A DNA stretch of 64,000 nt from Ferriphaselus amnicola (GCF_000974685.2 NZ_AP018738.1:2356001-2420000), one strand, 5' to 3'. Positions 8,563-18,533 are shown, counted from the stretch's first letter. Program-made: numbers and translations. The notes: generated by a model from the sequence alone, not told the origin.

Positions 8563-10068
8563 ATGCACTTTTCCCGCAGCAGCGGCATCCTGCTACACCC
8601 CACCTCTTTGCCCGGCGCTTACGGGTCTGGCGACTTTGGTGCCGAGGCCTACCACTTCGTGGACTGGCTGGCCTCTGCTGGGCAGAAACTATGGCAGATC
8701 CTGCCCTTAGGCGGCATCGGCCCGGGCAACTCGCCCTACATGAGCAGCTCGGCATTCGCCGGGAATGTATTACTGATCGACTTGGAAGAGTTGCGCGAAC
8801 TGGGCTGGCTGGAAGCGGAAGAACTGACACCCCATCCCGACTTCAAAGAACAACGAGTCGATTACGGTGTAGTCCATCAATATCGCATGGAGAAGCTGCG
8901 ACTAGCGGCTGACCGATTCTTGCACAATCCAGACTTGCATCCTGAATTTGAAGCGTTCTGCATCGCTGAGCAGTCTTGGCTTAACGACTACGCGCTGTTC
9001 ATGGCGCTGGCCGAGCATAACGACTGGCAAGATTGGTGCAACTGGGAGCCACGCTTGGCGCGTCGTGAGAAACGCGCGCTGGCCAAGGCCACCGTCGAGC
9101 TGGGCGACGACATCGAGTTCTGGCGCTTTTGCCAATGGAGTTTCTTCCGCCAGTGGCACAAATTGAAGCAGTATGCCAACGAGCGCGGCATTCAGATCAT
9201 CGGTGACATCCCGATCTTCATCGCTTACCAAAGTGCTGAGGTCTGGGCACGGCAAGACTTGTTCGAATTGGGAGCAGACTCTCGTCCCACCGTGGTGGCT
9301 GGCGTTCCGCCCGACTTCTTCAGCGAGACCGGCCAGCGCTGGGGCAACCCCTTATACCTCTGGTCGGCACATGAAAAAGAAGGCTTTGCTTGGTGGATCG
9401 CGCGGATACGCAAGACCATCGCACTGGTGGACATCGTGCGCATCGACCACTTCCGGGGCTTCGCTGGCTATTGGGAGATCCCCGCCAGTGAGCCGACGGC
9501 CATCCACGGGCGCTGGCTGCCTGGTCCCGGCGCAAAGTTGTTCCATGCGATCCAGAATGCGCTGGGCAAGCTGCCCATCATCGCCGAAGACTTGGGCATC
9601 ATCACGCCGGATGTCACCGCGCTGCGCGACGAGTTCGATCTACCCGGTATGCGCATCCTGCAATTCGCCTTCGGCGGCGGCACCGACAATAGCTTCCTGC
9701 CACATAACTATCAGCGCAATACCGTGGTCTATGGGGGCACCCACGACAACGATACGACCATCGGCTGGTTCAACTCCGCGTCTGCACACGAGCGGGCGTT
9801 CACCTGCAAGTATCTAGGTACCGACGGTCACGCGATCCATTGGGACTTGATCCATGCGGCCTCGCAGTCGATAGCCGACATTGCTATCCATCCATTTCAG
9901 GACGTACTGGGACTGGACACCGAGCACCGCATGAACTTGCCGGGAAAGTCGGAAGGTTATTGGGAGTGGCGCTTCACGTGGGAACAAGTGCAGCCTGCCC
10001 ATGCGGAGCGGCTGTATGAGATCAGCGCAGTGCATGGGCGCTGTGGCATGGAAAGACTGGGCTTCTAA
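8563..10068 (+). CDS. malQ: 4-alpha-glucanotransferase (amylomaltase)
   Basis: MalQ (GH77) moves maltodextrin segments between alpha-glucan chains. The protein is about 501 residues from the start at 8563, chosen because the family begins near RSSGILLHPTSLPG and AAAGG lies just upstream; a longer reading frame overlaps the GH57 gene. Motifs include GDIPIFIAYQSAEVW, IRKTIALVDIVRIDHFRGF (nucleophile region), IIAEDLGIITPDV and YGGTHDNDTT. It follows the GH57 gene closely and belongs to the glycogen group. Confidence 0.96.
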   Translation: MHFSRSSGILLHPTSLPGAYGSGDFGAEAYHFVDWLASAGQKLWQILPLGGIGPGNSPYMSSSAFAGNVLLIDLEELRELGWLEAEELTPHPDFKEQRVDYGVVHQYRMEKLRLAADRFLHNPDLHPEFEAFCIAEQSWLNDYALFMALAEHNDWQDWCNWEPRLARREKRALAKATVELGDDIEFWRFCQWSFFRQWHKLKQYANERGIQIIGDIPIFIAYQSAEVWARQDLFELGADSRPTVVAGVPPDFFSETGQRWGNPLYLWSAHEKEGFAWWIARIRKTIALVDIVRIDHFRGFAGYWEIPASEPTAIHGRWLPGPGAKLFHAIQNALGKLPIIAEDLGIITPDVTALRDEFDLPGMRILQFAFGGGTDNSFLPHNYQRNTVVYGGTHDNDTTIGWFNSASAHERAFTCKYLGTDGHAIHWDLIHAASQSIADIAIHPFQDVLGLDTEHRMNLPGKSEGYWEWRFTWEQVQPAHAERLYEISAVHGRCGMERLGF

Positions 10069-10080
10069 CTAGCCGGCAGT

Positions 10081-10103
10081 GCTGGGCATCTGTGACGCCC
10101 AGC
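10081..10103. terminator. Hairpin between convergent malQ and the reductase gene
   Basis: GCTGGGC (10081-10087) pairs with GCCCAGC (10097-10103). The sequence after it (TAACAGCCCCCGTTTT) ends in T residues. It lies between convergent genes and may act in either direction. Confidence 0.5.
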
Positions 10104-10152
10104 TAACAGCCCCCGTTTTACGACCCCGTCAGGACTGAGGTAGAAACTCGTT

Positions 10153-11331
10153 CTACTTCAGCAATATCCTCACCCAAGTCTTCAATTTGAACAGGTTCGC
10201 TGGATCAGCCGTTTCGTTGAACAGCGCCTCAAGACGGTTACGCATATACTCACCTCGTCCAGCACGTCGCACAAGCATATTGGCCAACCAAGGCCAGCGC
10301 AGTAACAACTCCGACTTACGGTAAGCATCGTACTTCGGCTTGAGCGCAGACATGCTCGCGGTATGCGCTGCCGCAACAGCTGCTCGCCCTTGGGCGGCAT
10401 ATGCCAGCAAGGTTTCAGCAGCCAGCACTCCCGTTTCCAACGCCTTGCCGATGCCTTCACCGGTCAGCGGAAACGTGGTGCCGACGCACTCGCCAGTCGC
10501 CAACAAACCGCCCTCGGCGAAACGTGTGCCGGTCAGCCCAGTACGCAGCGGTGCGCCCTTGAGCGGCGAGACCACGACGCCGTCACTCATCAGATCCTTC
10601 GCCAACGCTTGGTGAGTGATGAATTGCTCGTAATCGCGGCGCAGACCACTGTTCTTTTCAGCGCTGCCGAAATAGCCGATGCCGATATTGAACACGCCGT
10701 CCGGCCCTGGGAATATCCATCCGTAACCGCCGCGCACCGTGTGATCGAAGATAAAGACGAGCTCATTGAAATCCTTGGCGAGGCGGGGATTTCGCACGTA
10801 TTGGCGCACCGCAAAGCTGCTTGGGTCGTGTCGCTCCAGTAATCCAGCACGGGCGATCGGCGCAGCGTTCGCTCCGGTAGCCAGCAGCACCCAAGGTGCG
10901 CGCACCTCGATCTTGCCGCCGTCAACCGTGAATTCGACAATGTAATTCGTACCGTCCTCGTCCTTCACCGACTGAAAATCATGCCCCGGAAGAAACTTTG
11001 CACCAACCTCCTGCGCAGCCTCCAACAGCAATACATCCAGCTTGAGTCGAGGTGTCACTGCGGTACGCCCGCGCACCGACACCTCACTGCCGTCAAAACT
11101 AATGAGTCGCAATGCTTTGGTTGGATAGGATAACTGCTCGACCCGCTCACGCAGTTCCAGCTTATCCAGCGCGAGGTGCGCATCGGGGATGAGCGCATCA
11201 CCACAGGTCTTTTCTCGCGGGAAGTGCGCTTTATCGAACATTCCCACGTTCCAGCCGCCCCGCGCCAAGGTTCTCGCCGCTGCGCAGCCCGCTGGGCCAG
11301 CACCAATGATGATGATGTCGTAATCCTGCAT
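10153..11331 (-). CDS. FAD-dependent oxidoreductase, geranylgeranyl reductase family
   Basis: The 392-residue protein begins with a Rossmann FAD-binding motif (IIIIGAGPAGCAAARTLA) and has FPREKTCGDALIPDA, the pattern seen in geranylgeranyl-reductase-like flavoproteins. Further motifs are VLLATGAN and, near residue 280, a GECVGTTFPLTGEGIG segment that contacts FAD. Family members reduce isoprenoid chains or act on other lipids and quinones; the substrate here cannot be read from the sequence. It is convergent with malQ and in the same direction as pgl, 36 bp downstream of it. Confidence 0.85.
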   Translation of the reverse strand: MQDYDIIIIGAGPAGCAAARTLARGGWNVGMFDKAHFPREKTCGDALIPDAHLALDKLELRERVEQLSYPTKALRLISFDGSEVSVRGRTAVTPRLKLDVLLLEAAQEVGAKFLPGHDFQSVKDEDGTNYIVEFTVDGGKIEVRAPWVLLATGANAAPIARAGLLERHDPSSFAVRQYVRNPRLAKDFNELVFIFDHTVRGGYGWIFPGPDGVFNIGIGYFGSAEKNSGLRRDYEQFITHQALAKDLMSDGVVVSPLKGAPLRTGLTGTRFAEGGLLATGECVGTTFPLTGEGIGKALETGVLAAETLLAYAAQGRAAVAAAHTASMSALKPKYDAYRKSELLLRWPWLANMLVRRAGRGEYMRNRLEALFNETADPANLFKLKTWVRILLK

Positions 11332-11367
11332 GTCGTTCCTAATCTATTTCAACTGATTGTCAGATGC

Positions 11368-12060
11368 TCAGAGTAGCTGTTGCTCTAACCACACCTCAAC
11401 GCCGAGTGCCGGTGTGATGCTGGTGGCGGGAATGAGCTGCCCACTACGCCAAGCAGTCACGGCATCGCGCTTGCCTGCGCCCGAGACCAGAAAAATCACC
11501 TCGCGGGCTTGGCCGAGACGATGCGCCGAAATCGAGACACGCTCGGGCGGCGGCTTAGGCGCATCGAATACAGCCAGCACATCCGGTGAATTCGCAGCGA
11601 TGCCCCAATCCTGATCGGGGAACAGACTGGCGGTATGCCCATCCTCTCCCAAACCCAGCAGTACAAGATCGAACTCGCCTACCGAGCCCAGTGTTGTGGC
11701 ATAACGCCGTGCCGCCTCGATCGCACCCAATTCCGCCGGCATAACATGCACCTGTGCTACAGGGATCGCCACATGATCCAGCCAGGCTTTGGCGGCCATC
11801 CGACTGTTACGTTCTGCATCTCCCGGCGGCAAGCAACGCTCATCACCAAAGTAGATGTGCCAGCACGACCAATCAGCCGCAACCGAACACAACGCTTCGT
11901 ACACGCGCCGTGGCGTAGTACCGCCCGCAAGCACCAGATGGAACGCACCGCGCTGCTGAATTGCAGCCGATGCCGCTTCAACGATGCGCCGCACAGCGGC
12001 CCGCTCCAGAACCGTAGCTGTTGCAAATGTGTGCCAGCGACAGAGTTGGCGTGTGGTCAT
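11368..12060 (-). CDS. pgl: 6-phosphogluconolactonase
   Basis: Pgl hydrolyses 6-phosphogluconolactone, the second step of the oxidative pentose-phosphate path. The product from the start at 12060 is about 230 residues, the family's usual length; a longer frame exists upstream but adds sequence of no likeness to the family. Diagnostic stretches are FHLVLAGGTTPRRVYEAL, IYFGDERCLPPGDAERN and LLGLGEDGHTASLFP. It lies back to back with gnd and near zwf, so the three enzymes from glucose-6-phosphate to ribulose-5-phosphate are together. Confidence 0.94.
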   Translation of the reverse strand: MTTRQLCRWHTFATATVLERAAVRRIVEAASAAIQQRGAFHLVLAGGTTPRRVYEALCSVAADWSCWHIYFGDERCLPPGDAERNSRMAAKAWLDHVAIPVAQVHVMPAELGAIEAARRYATTLGSVGEFDLVLLGLGEDGHTASLFPDQDWGIAANSPDVLAVFDAPKPPPERVSISAHRLGQAREVIFLVSGAGKRDAVTAWRSGQLIPATSITPALGVEVWLEQQLL

Positions 12061-12110
12061 AGCCCTAGTCCGGTAAAATGACACCATTCTAACGGATACG
12101 AAGGTTCGAC

Positions 12111-13028
12111 ATGCGGCTGGCGATGATAGGTTTGGGAAAAATGGGCGGCAATATGGTGCGACGCTTGCGCCGCGGCGGTATCGAAGTGGTCGGATTTGAT
12201 CGCTCAACCGAGGTGGTAAATCAACTCACCACCGAGTCAGGAATGTTAGCCGCCGACTCCGTCGCCAATGCCGTGATGCAACTGTCATCGCCTCGCGTAG
12301 TCTGGCTGATGCTGCCTTCCGGAGCGCCGACCGAGCAACAGATCACCGATCTTGCGACCATGTTGTCTCCCGGCGATATCGTGGTCGATGGTGGAAACTC
12401 GAACTATCACGACAGCCAACGGCGCGGTGCTTGGCTAGCCGAGCGCGGCATCGGCTTCATGGATTCCGGCACCTCCGGCGGCGTATGGGGCTTGGACAAC
12501 GGTTACTGCCTGATGGTGGGAGCAACAGCGGAAGTAGCAGCCGTGATGAAGCCCGTGCTCCAAGCCTTAGCACCTGAGCCAGATCGCGGCTGGGCGCATG
12601 TCGGCCCAGTCGGTTCCGGCCACTTCACCAAAATGATCCACAACGGCATCGAATACGGCATGATGCAAGCCTATGCCGAGGGACTAGAACTGCTACGCGG
12701 CAAGGAGGAATTCAACCTCGACTTAGCGCAGATCACGGAATTGTGGCGACACAGTTCCGTAGTGCGAAGCTGGCTGCTCGACCTGACGGCTGAAGCGCTC
12801 AAGCATGATCAGGTGCTAGACAATATCGCGCCGGTCGTGGCTGATTCTGGCGAAGGTCGCTGGACGGTAGTAGAAGCCGTCGAGCAAGGCGTAGCCGCAC
12901 CTGTACTGACGTTGGCCCTACAGATGCGCTACACCAGCCAAGATCAGATCGGCTATGCCCATCGTCTTCTTTCGACCATGCGTAATGCTTTCGGCGGCCA
13001 CGCCGTCACTTCGACCAAAGGCAAATGA
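12111..13028 (+). CDS. gnd: 6-phosphogluconate dehydrogenase, decarboxylating (short GntZ/GndA type)
   Basis: The enzyme converts 6-phosphogluconate to ribulose-5-phosphate, CO2 and reduced cofactor. The 305-residue product is the short form of the family. It has the Rossmann motif [15 protein letters not shown], the substrate motif [25 protein letters not shown], and [18 protein letters not shown] around the catalytic lysine. AAGG stands nine bases before the ATG. Its stop overlaps the zwf start as ATGA, indicating an operon with coupled translation. A TAAAAT at 12074-12079 may serve as its -10. Confidence 0.95.
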   Translation: MRLAMIGLGKMGGNMVRRLRRGGIEVVGFDRSTEVVNQLTTESGMLAADSVANAVMQLSSPRVVWLMLPSGAPTEQQITDLATMLSPGDIVVDGGNSNYHDSQRRGAWLAERGIGFMDSGTSGGVWGLDNGYCLMVGATAEVAAVMKPVLQALAPEPDRGWAHVGPVGSGHFTKMIHNGIEYGMMQAYAEGLELLRGKEEFNLDLAQITELWRHSSVVRSWLLDLTAEALKHDQVLDNIAPVVADSGEGRWTVVEAVEQGVAAPVLTLALQMRYTSQDQIGYAHRLLSTMRNAFGGHAVTSTKGK

Positions 13029-14533
13029 TGAAGACCCTAGAACCCTGTACGCTGGTGATCTTCGGCGCAGCGGGCAATCTGTCTCGGCGCAAGCTGATTC
13101 CAGCCTTGTTCCGTCTGGATATGGCCGGGCGATTACCCACCGATATGGTGATCCTAGGTTGCGGCATCGAGCCACGCAGTCGCGAAGCCTGGATCGAAGA
13201 AGTGTGCAAGATGCTGACGCCTCTGTTCCCAAATGGCATCGACAGCGCCGCTCAGGCGCGTTTCTGCCAGCGCCTACACTATCAAGCCATTCTGCCCAAC
13301 GACGACCAAGCCTACACCAAACTCAAGCAGCGCGTGGATGACAGCACGACCTTCTCATCCAACATCGCCTACTACATGGCGGTGCGACCGGCTGAGTTTC
13401 CACGCATCATTGAACGCCTGAGCGAAGTCGGCTTACTGAAAGAACAGGCCGGCTGGCGGCGAGTGGTGATCGAGAAGCCGTTCGGCTCCGACCTGCTCTC
13501 TGCCCAATCCCTACAACAGACGCTGTACCGCCACCTCAACGAACCGCAGATCTACCGCATCGACCACTACGTCGGCAAAGGCACGGTGCAGAACATCATG
13601 GTGTTCCGCTTCGCTAACCTGCTGCTCGAGCCCTTGTGGAACCGCAACTACATCGACCACGTGCAGATCACCCACTCCGAGACGTTGGGGGTGGAAGGCC
13701 GTGCCGATTATTACGAAGGTGCGGGTGCACTGCGCGACATGATCCAGAGCCATCTGCTGCAGCTGTTCACGCTGGTGGCTATGGAGCCGCCGGTGAGCAT
13801 GGCCGCCGAACATCTGCGCGACGAGAAGGTGAAAGTGTTGAAAGCGGTGCGACCGATCACCCAAAGTGCCGTGAATGCGCACGCCTTCCGTGGACAATAC
13901 GCCAGCGGGCAGATCAATGGTCAGCCAGTTCCCGGCTACCGCGACGAGCCGGGCGTCAAATCGGACAGTGTGACGGAAACCTACGCCGCGATGAAATTAT
14001 TCGTCGATAACTGGCGCTGGGCGGGCGTTCCGTTCTATCTGCGCACCGGCAAACGCATGACCGAAAGTGCCTCGGCGATCAGTATCCGCTTCAAGCATCC
14101 GCCGCAAGATCTGTTCCGCAACACGCGCCACGAACCCTCGCATCCTAACTGGCTGTTGCTGGGCATTCAGCCCAACGATTGCCTCAAGATGGAGATGAAC
14201 GTGAAAGTGCCGGGGCTCGACCTGCACACCCGCACCATTAGTCTGGATGCGGCCTACCGCAAAGGCGGCGACGAGGACAATGACGCATACGAAGGCCTGC
14301 TACTGGACGTGATGCAAGGCGACCACTCGATGTTCCTGCGTTACGACGAAGTGGAGTGGGCTTGGCGTGTGGTCGATCCGATCCTTAAGGTCTGGTCGAT
14401 GGAGCGCGAGTTCATCAACACCTACGCCGCAGGTAGTTGGGGGCCGCGTGGCACGTATCGTCTATTTGACCGCGAAGACCAATTCTGGCGTCATTCCTTG
14501 AACATCGAAGGCGCGGATTTGCAGGCGTACTAA
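13025..14533 (+). CDS. zwf: Glucose-6-phosphate 1-dehydrogenase
   Basis: Zwf oxidises glucose-6-phosphate, feeding the oxidative pentose-phosphate path and making NADPH. The 502-residue protein starts with the coenzyme motif [19 protein letters not shown] (most relatives read GASGDLA; here the pattern is GAAGNLS). It contains [11 protein letters not shown] and the active-site signature [13 protein letters not shown] near residue 180, followed by [14 protein letters not shown] and, late, [13 protein letters not shown]. It overlaps gnd by four bases, and glk starts five bases after its stop. Confidence 0.97.
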   Translation: MMKTLEPCTLVIFGAAGNLSRRKLIPALFRLDMAGRLPTDMVILGCGIEPRSREAWIEEVCKMLTPLFPNGIDSAAQARFCQRLHYQAILPNDDQAYTKLKQRVDDSTTFSSNIAYYMAVRPAEFPRIIERLSEVGLLKEQAGWRRVVIEKPFGSDLLSAQSLQQTLYRHLNEPQIYRIDHYVGKGTVQNIMVFRFANLLLEPLWNRNYIDHVQITHSETLGVEGRADYYEGAGALRDMIQSHLLQLFTLVAMEPPVSMAAEHLRDEKVKVLKAVRPITQSAVNAHAFRGQYASGQINGQPVPGYRDEPGVKSDSVTETYAAMKLFVDNWRWAGVPFYLRTGKRMTESASAISIRFKHPPQDLFRNTRHEPSHPNWLLLGIQPNDCLKMEMNVKVPGLDLHTRTISLDAAYRKGGDEDNDAYEGLLLDVMQGDHSMFLRYDEVEWAWRVVDPILKVWSMEREFINTYAAGSWGPRGTYRLFDREDQFWRHSLNIEGADLQAY

Positions 14534-14537
14534 CTCC

Positions 14538-15500
14538 ATGAATCGCACCTTCCTTTCAGCGGACATCGGCGGCACCAAAACCCTGCTGCAACTTTCGGAT
14601 GCCAGCGGCAAGGCGTTACGACTGCAGAGTTTCCCCAGTGGCCGATACTCGACGCTGTCAGAGGTACTGGATGAATTCTTACGTGGCGCAGACATCCCCG
14701 TTGCCGCGTGTCTAGCGGTCGCCGGCCCAGTGGATGGGCGGCGAGTAAAGTTCACCAATCTTCCTTGGGAGGTGGATGCCGATCAACTCGCAGCTCACTT
14801 CGGCATCACTCGCGTCGAACTCATCAATGATTTTCAGGCCGTTGGACTGGGTATTGCAGCCTTACAAACCAGTGATTTGCTGACTTTGCAAGTCGGTAGC
14901 GAGCAAGCTCAGGGAGTACGATTGGCCGTGGGCGCGGGTACAGGCTTGGGCGTGGCATTCCTGAGTTGGCAAAACGATGGCTATACCGTACATCCATCAG
15001 AGGGCGGCCATCTCGACTTCGCCCCGCAAGATGAGACTCAAGTCGCGCTGCTACGCTATCTGCAAGCCCGGCACGACCATGTTTCCTATGAACGCCTCGT
15101 GTCTGGGCCGGGGCTGATGACTATTTACGAATTCCTGCGCGATAGCGGTCGTGCAGCTCCCTCTTCCACCCTCGTTGCCGCCATGCAGACCGGTGATCCC
15201 GCTGCGGCACTGACACAAGCCGACGAGCCCATCGCTCGACTAGCCGTGGACGTTTTCGTTACGCTCTACGGCGCAGTGGTAGGTAACTATGCGCTGTTCG
15301 CCTTGCCTCGTGGCGGCATCTACCTCGCCGGAGGCATCGCTGCCAAAATTGCCCAGCGTATGCAAACGGGTGACTTCCTCACCGCATTTCTCGCCAAAGG
15401 TCGTTACACCGAATTATTGCGCTCACTCCCTCTTCACATTGTCACGCATCCAAATGTGGGACTGTTGGGAGCGGAACGGACGTCGCGCAAAGGCTACTGA
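14538..15500 (+). CDS. glk: Glucokinase
   Basis: Glk phosphorylates glucose with ATP. The 320-residue protein matches the bacterial Glk family in length. It shows the phosphate-1 motif SADIGGTKTLLQLS, LAVAGPVDGRRVKFTNLPW, the sugar-binding LINDFQAVGLGI, GAGTGLGVAFL, and HPSEGGHLDFAPQ. It is the last gene of the gnd-zwf-glk operon, which would take free glucose directly into the oxidative pathway. A strong hairpin follows. Confidence 0.95.
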   Translation: MNRTFLSADIGGTKTLLQLSDASGKALRLQSFPSGRYSTLSEVLDEFLRGADIPVAACLAVAGPVDGRRVKFTNLPWEVDADQLAAHFGITRVELINDFQAVGLGIAALQTSDLLTLQVGSEQAQGVRLAVGAGTGLGVAFLSWQNDGYTVHPSEGGHLDFAPQDETQVALLRYLQARHDHVSYERLVSGPGLMTIYEFLRDSGRAAPSSTLVAAMQTGDPAAALTQADEPIARLAVDVFVTLYGAVVGNYALFALPRGGIYLAGGIAAKIAQRMQTGDFLTAFLAKGRYTELLRSLPLHIVTHPNVGLLGAERTSRKGY

Positions 15501-15514
15501 GAGCGACACCCTAC

Positions 15515-15548
15515 ATGCAAATGGGACGCTAAAGCGTCCCATTTGCAT
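15515..15548. terminator. Bidirectional terminator between glk and tal
   Basis: Two perfect 16-bp arms, ATGCAAATGGGACGCT (15515-15530) and AGCGTCCCATTTGCAT (15533-15548), lie between the convergent genes glk and tal, with only two bases between them. Confidence 0.8.
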
Positions 15549-15565
15549 TTACAACAACGCCGAGC

Positions 15566-16651
15566 TTACTCGACGATTACCAGCAACTTATCAAACGCCT
15601 GCACAAACAACAGTAAACCCTCAGTTTGCAACTGTTCGCCCACCTCATCCAGATCAATTCCAAGTGCAGCCAATTGGGCGTGCTGAGCTTTGGCCTCGCC
15701 CACACCTTCGGTCACCGTATCGGCCGCATGCCCATGATCGCGGAACGCCGCCAAAGTCGCATCTGGCAAGGTGTTGACCGTCTCCGCACCAATCAACTGC
15801 TCGACGTAAAGCACATCGGAATAAGCCGAATTCTTGGTTCCAGTGCTGGCCCACAGCGGATATTGCGGACGCACACCTTGTGCAGCGAGGTCGGTGAATT
15901 CAGCACCATGGAAACGTGCTAGGTAGTTTTGATAAGCCAGCTTACCCAGTACCACGGCGGCATGGCCGCGCAATGCCAGAGCGTCAGCAGTGCCGATGCT
16001 AGTCAACTTTTGATCCACCAAGGTATCGACTCGACTCATAAAGATGCTGGCTACAGATTTGAGTACGCGAGGATCACCACCATTGGCAACCCAGCGCCGC
16101 GCACCGTTCACGTAGGCTTTAGCCACAGCATCTTCATGGCGGAGGGAAAACATCAAAGTGACATTGACGTTGACACCTTCAGCGATCAACCGCTCGAAAG
16201 CACGCACGCCAGCGGGAGTCGCCGGCACTTTGACCAGCAGATTGGCCCGATTTACTTCAGCTTTGAGGCGACGAGCGGCTTGCACAGTGCCTTCTTCGTC
16301 ATTCGCCAGATGTGGTGACACTTCCAGGCTGACATAGCCACCATCCCCCTTCGTCGCATCGAACACAGCGCGCAACTTATCGCACGCTTCCTGAATGTCA
16401 GCAATGATAAGTTTTTCGTAACGCGCCTCGGCGGAGAGGTCAGTGGTTTTGAGTTGCGCCAACTCCTCTTGGTAATACGGACTCTTGCTCAATGCGTTGT
16501 AAAAGATAGCGGGATTGGAAGTCAGGCCGCTGATGCCGTCCTCGGTAATCAGCTTGTCCAACTCACCCTCACGCAACAACGTGCGAGAAAGGTTGTCCAG
16601 CCATAAAAACTGGCCAAGTTTTTCAGTATCGCGCAGAGCATTCGATGGCAT
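15566..16651 (-). CDS. tal: Transaldolase
   Basis: Transaldolase moves a three-carbon unit in the non-oxidative pentose-phosphate branch. From the start at 16651 the product is about 361 residues, matching the longer TalB-like class found beside pentose-phosphate and glucose-6-phosphate isomerase genes. It has LGQFLWLDNLSRTLL at the N-terminus, GISGLTSNPAIFYNAL, and NLLVKVPATPAGVRAFE, where the lysine is the probable Schiff-base residue. Upstream in-frame codons exist but look unlike the family. It faces glk and is divergent from glgA. Confidence 0.94.
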   Translation of the reverse strand: MPSNALRDTEKLGQFLWLDNLSRTLLREGELDKLITEDGISGLTSNPAIFYNALSKSPYYQEELAQLKTTDLSAEARYEKLIIADIQEACDKLRAVFDATKGDGGYVSLEVSPHLANDEEGTVQAARRLKAEVNRANLLVKVPATPAGVRAFERLIAEGVNVNVTLMFSLRHEDAVAKAYVNGARRWVANGGDPRVLKSVASIFMSRVDTLVDQKLTSIGTADALALRGHAAVVLGKLAYQNYLARFHGAEFTDLAAQGVRPQYPLWASTGTKNSAYSDVLYVEQLIGAETVNTLPDATLAAFRDHGHAADTVTEGVGEAKAQHAQLAALGIDLDEVGEQLQTEGLLLFVQAFDKLLVIVE

Positions 16652-16678
16652 TGAGGTTTCCAGAAGTGATGAAGAGGT

Positions 16679-16687
16679 TGCTATAAT
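16679..16687 (+). promoter_or_regulatory. Extended -10 promoter upstream of glgA
   Basis: TGCTATAAT is a near-perfect extended -10 about 215 bases before the glgA start. It would produce a long leader that contains the small frame at 16778-16888. It lies just upstream of the divergent tal start. Confidence 0.5.
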
Positions 16688-16777
16688 GCGCCCACGCTTA
16701 CGACATCGCAAGCCACAGTTACCCATTCGAGCCAGGCCGCGCCACATTCAGTACAGACCTAACGCCGGAACCCAGCC

Positions 16778-16888
16778 ATGCAGAAAAGCACCGCTTTTGC
16801 TCTTGAAACTAGGTCGCACCTCCCTACTCTGCCGATCTATATTCCCGAAAAAGATTGCATCAGCACCATTGCCAAGCATCGGCCCTAA
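16778..16888 (+). CDS. Possible 36-residue leader ORF upstream of glgA
   Basis: An ATG at 16778 opens 36 codons (starting MQKSTAFALETRS, ending IAKHRP) with its TAA 15 bases before the glgA ATG. A weak GGA lies nine bases upstream of the start. It lies in the long glgA leader and could be a leader peptide or simply chance. I recognise no family. Confidence 0.25.
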   Translation: MQKSTAFALETRSHLPTLPIYIPEKDCISTIAKHRP

Positions 16889-16903
16889 CCGAGGACTCAA
16901 CTC

Positions 16904-18349
16904 ATGCAAGTATTGTTCGCCACTTCCGAAGCTGCCCCCCTGATCAAAACCGGCGGCCTAGCCGACGTCAGCGGTGCATTGCCCGTTGCATTGCACAAAC
17001 TAGGAGTGGATGTCCGCGTTCTGCTTCCTGGCTACCCACAAGTATTACAAGCACTGCCCCCAATGCCCATCGTGGCGACCTTCTCCAGCCTGTTCGGCTT
17101 CCCTGCGGCACGGCTACTGGAAGGCACGATGCCTGGCGGCGTCCCGCTGTGGGTATTGGATTGCCCCGACCTGTACCAGCGCGGCGGCGGCCCGTATGCA
17201 GATGAAAAAGGGCAAGACTGGTCAGATAATCCGCGCCGGTTTGGATTGCTTTCTAAGGTTGCCGCCATTTTAGGCAGCGGCGAATCGCCCCTGAACTGGC
17301 ATCCTGACGTAGTACATTGCAACGATTGGCAAACCGGTCTAGCGCCAGCGTTCTTGAAATATGCCCCCGGTGCTGCTCGTAGCATCATGTCCATCCACAA
17401 CATCGCCTTTCAGGGCGTTTTCCCTGCCCATTGGACACCCGAGCTCGGCCTGCCGTGGGATAGCTATAAAGCGGAAGGGGCTGAGTATTACGGCAACCTA
17501 TCCTTCCTCAAGGCTGGGCTGTTCTTCTGCGATCACATCACCACCGTCAGCCCGACCTACGCGCGCGAGATCCAGACCGACGCACTCGGCTTCGGCATGC
17601 AAGGCTTGCTACAACACAAGCGTGATGCCCTTACCGGCATCCTCAACGGGATCGATTATGATGAGTGGAACCCAGCCACCGACCACCATCTGAGCGCCCA
17701 CTACGACAGCAGAAATTTGGTGGGCAAGGCCGCCAATAAGGCAGAACTACAACGCCGGATGGGACTAGAGGTCAATCCAGACATACCATTGTTCGGGTTA
17801 GTCAGCCGCTTCACCTATCAGAAAGGCATCGAAGTCTTCCTTGAGATAGCCCCGCAACTGATTGATATGCCAGCACAACTGGTACTGCTGGGCAGCGGCG
17901 ATGCCGGCATCCAAAGCTGGGCACAAGAACTTGCCTATCGCTACCCCGGCAAGATCGGCGTACGTGTCGGCTTTGATGAAGGCTTGTCGCACCTGATCGA
18001 AGCTGGCTCTGATCTATTCATGATGCCGTCACGCTTCGAACCTTGCGGCCTGAACCAGATGTACAGTCAGTGCTATGGCACACCACCCATCGTCCACGCC
18101 ACCGGCGGCTTGCTCGACTCGGTCACAGACTGTACCGAAGCCACGCTCGCCGATGGAACAGCCACCGGCTTCGTCATTCACGGACTGAGCGCCGCCACGC
18201 TGCTCGCCACCGCGCAGCATGCCGTTGACATCTACCGTGATCCGGCCACATGGCAGGCATTACAGGTAAACGGCATGACGCGCGACTTTAGCTGGAGCCA
18301 AAGCGCCGAGGCCTATCGCAACGTCTATGAAAAGGTACTCGGTTATTAA
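16904..18349 (+). CDS. glgA: Glycogen synthase (ADP-glucose type)
   Basis: GlgA (GT5) adds glucose from ADP-glucose to growing alpha-1,4-glucan. The 481-residue protein starts with VLFATSEAAPLIKTGGLADV, whose KTGGL motif binds ADP-glucose. It also has DVVHCNDWQTGL, SIHNIAFQGVFP, LFGLVSRFTYQKGIEV and, near the C-terminus, a FEPCGLNQMYSQCYGTPPIV segment with the catalytic glutamate. It works with glgC at 5444. The gene has its own promoter region of 250 bp. Confidence 0.97.
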   Translation: MQVLFATSEAAPLIKTGGLADVSGALPVALHKLGVDVRVLLPGYPQVLQALPPMPIVATFSSLFGFPAARLLEGTMPGGVPLWVLDCPDLYQRGGGPYADEKGQDWSDNPRRFGLLSKVAAILGSGESPLNWHPDVVHCNDWQTGLAPAFLKYAPGAARSIMSIHNIAFQGVFPAHWTPELGLPWDSYKAEGAEYYGNLSFLKAGLFFCDHITTVSPTYAREIQTDALGFGMQGLLQHKRDALTGILNGIDYDEWNPATDHHLSAHYDSRNLVGKAANKAELQRRMGLEVNPDIPLFGLVSRFTYQKGIEVFLEIAPQLIDMPAQLVLLGSGDAGIQSWAQELAYRYPGKIGVRVGFDEGLSHLIEAGSDLFMMPSRFEPCGLNQMYSQCYGTPPIVHATGGLLDSVTDCTEATLADGTATGFVIHGLSAATLLATAQHAVDIYRDPATWQALQVNGMTRDFSWSQSAEAYRNVYEKVLGY

Positions 18350-18366
18350 TTGAGTCTAAATTCGAC

Positions 18367-18394
18367 TTGACGGACGCGCGGTTTCGGTTAAAAT
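18367..18394 (+). promoter_or_regulatory. Promoter of tRNA-Val
   Basis: TTGACG (18367-18372) and TAAAAT (18389-18394) are separated by 16 bases, and a G+C-rich discriminator (GCGCGTCC) follows, as is usual for stable-RNA promoters under stringent control. Confidence 0.7.
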
Positions 18395-18407
18395 GCGCGT
18401 CCTTTGT

Positions 18408-18484
18408 AGGCGCGTAGCTCAGCTGGTTAGAGCACTACCTTGACATGGTAGGGGTCGTTGGTTCGAGTCCAATCGTGCCTACCA
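18408..18484 (+). tRNA. tRNA-Val (GAC)
   Basis: The sequence folds as a full cloverleaf: acceptor arms AGGCGCG and CGTGCCT, anticodon stem CTACC/GGTAG with loop TTGACAT (anticodon GAC), the T-arm GTTCGAGTC, and an encoded CCA end. A terminator follows about 25 bases later. Confidence 0.96.
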
Positions 18485-18508
18485 AAGAAAAAAGTAAGCT
18501 GTCATGCC

Positions 18509-18533
18509 AAAGCCGCGTAATGCGGCTTTTTTG
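18509..18533 (+). terminator. Intrinsic terminator after tRNA-Val
   Basis: AAAGCCGC, a five-base loop, then GCGGCTTTTTT: a GC-rich stem followed by a T run. Confidence 0.9.
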
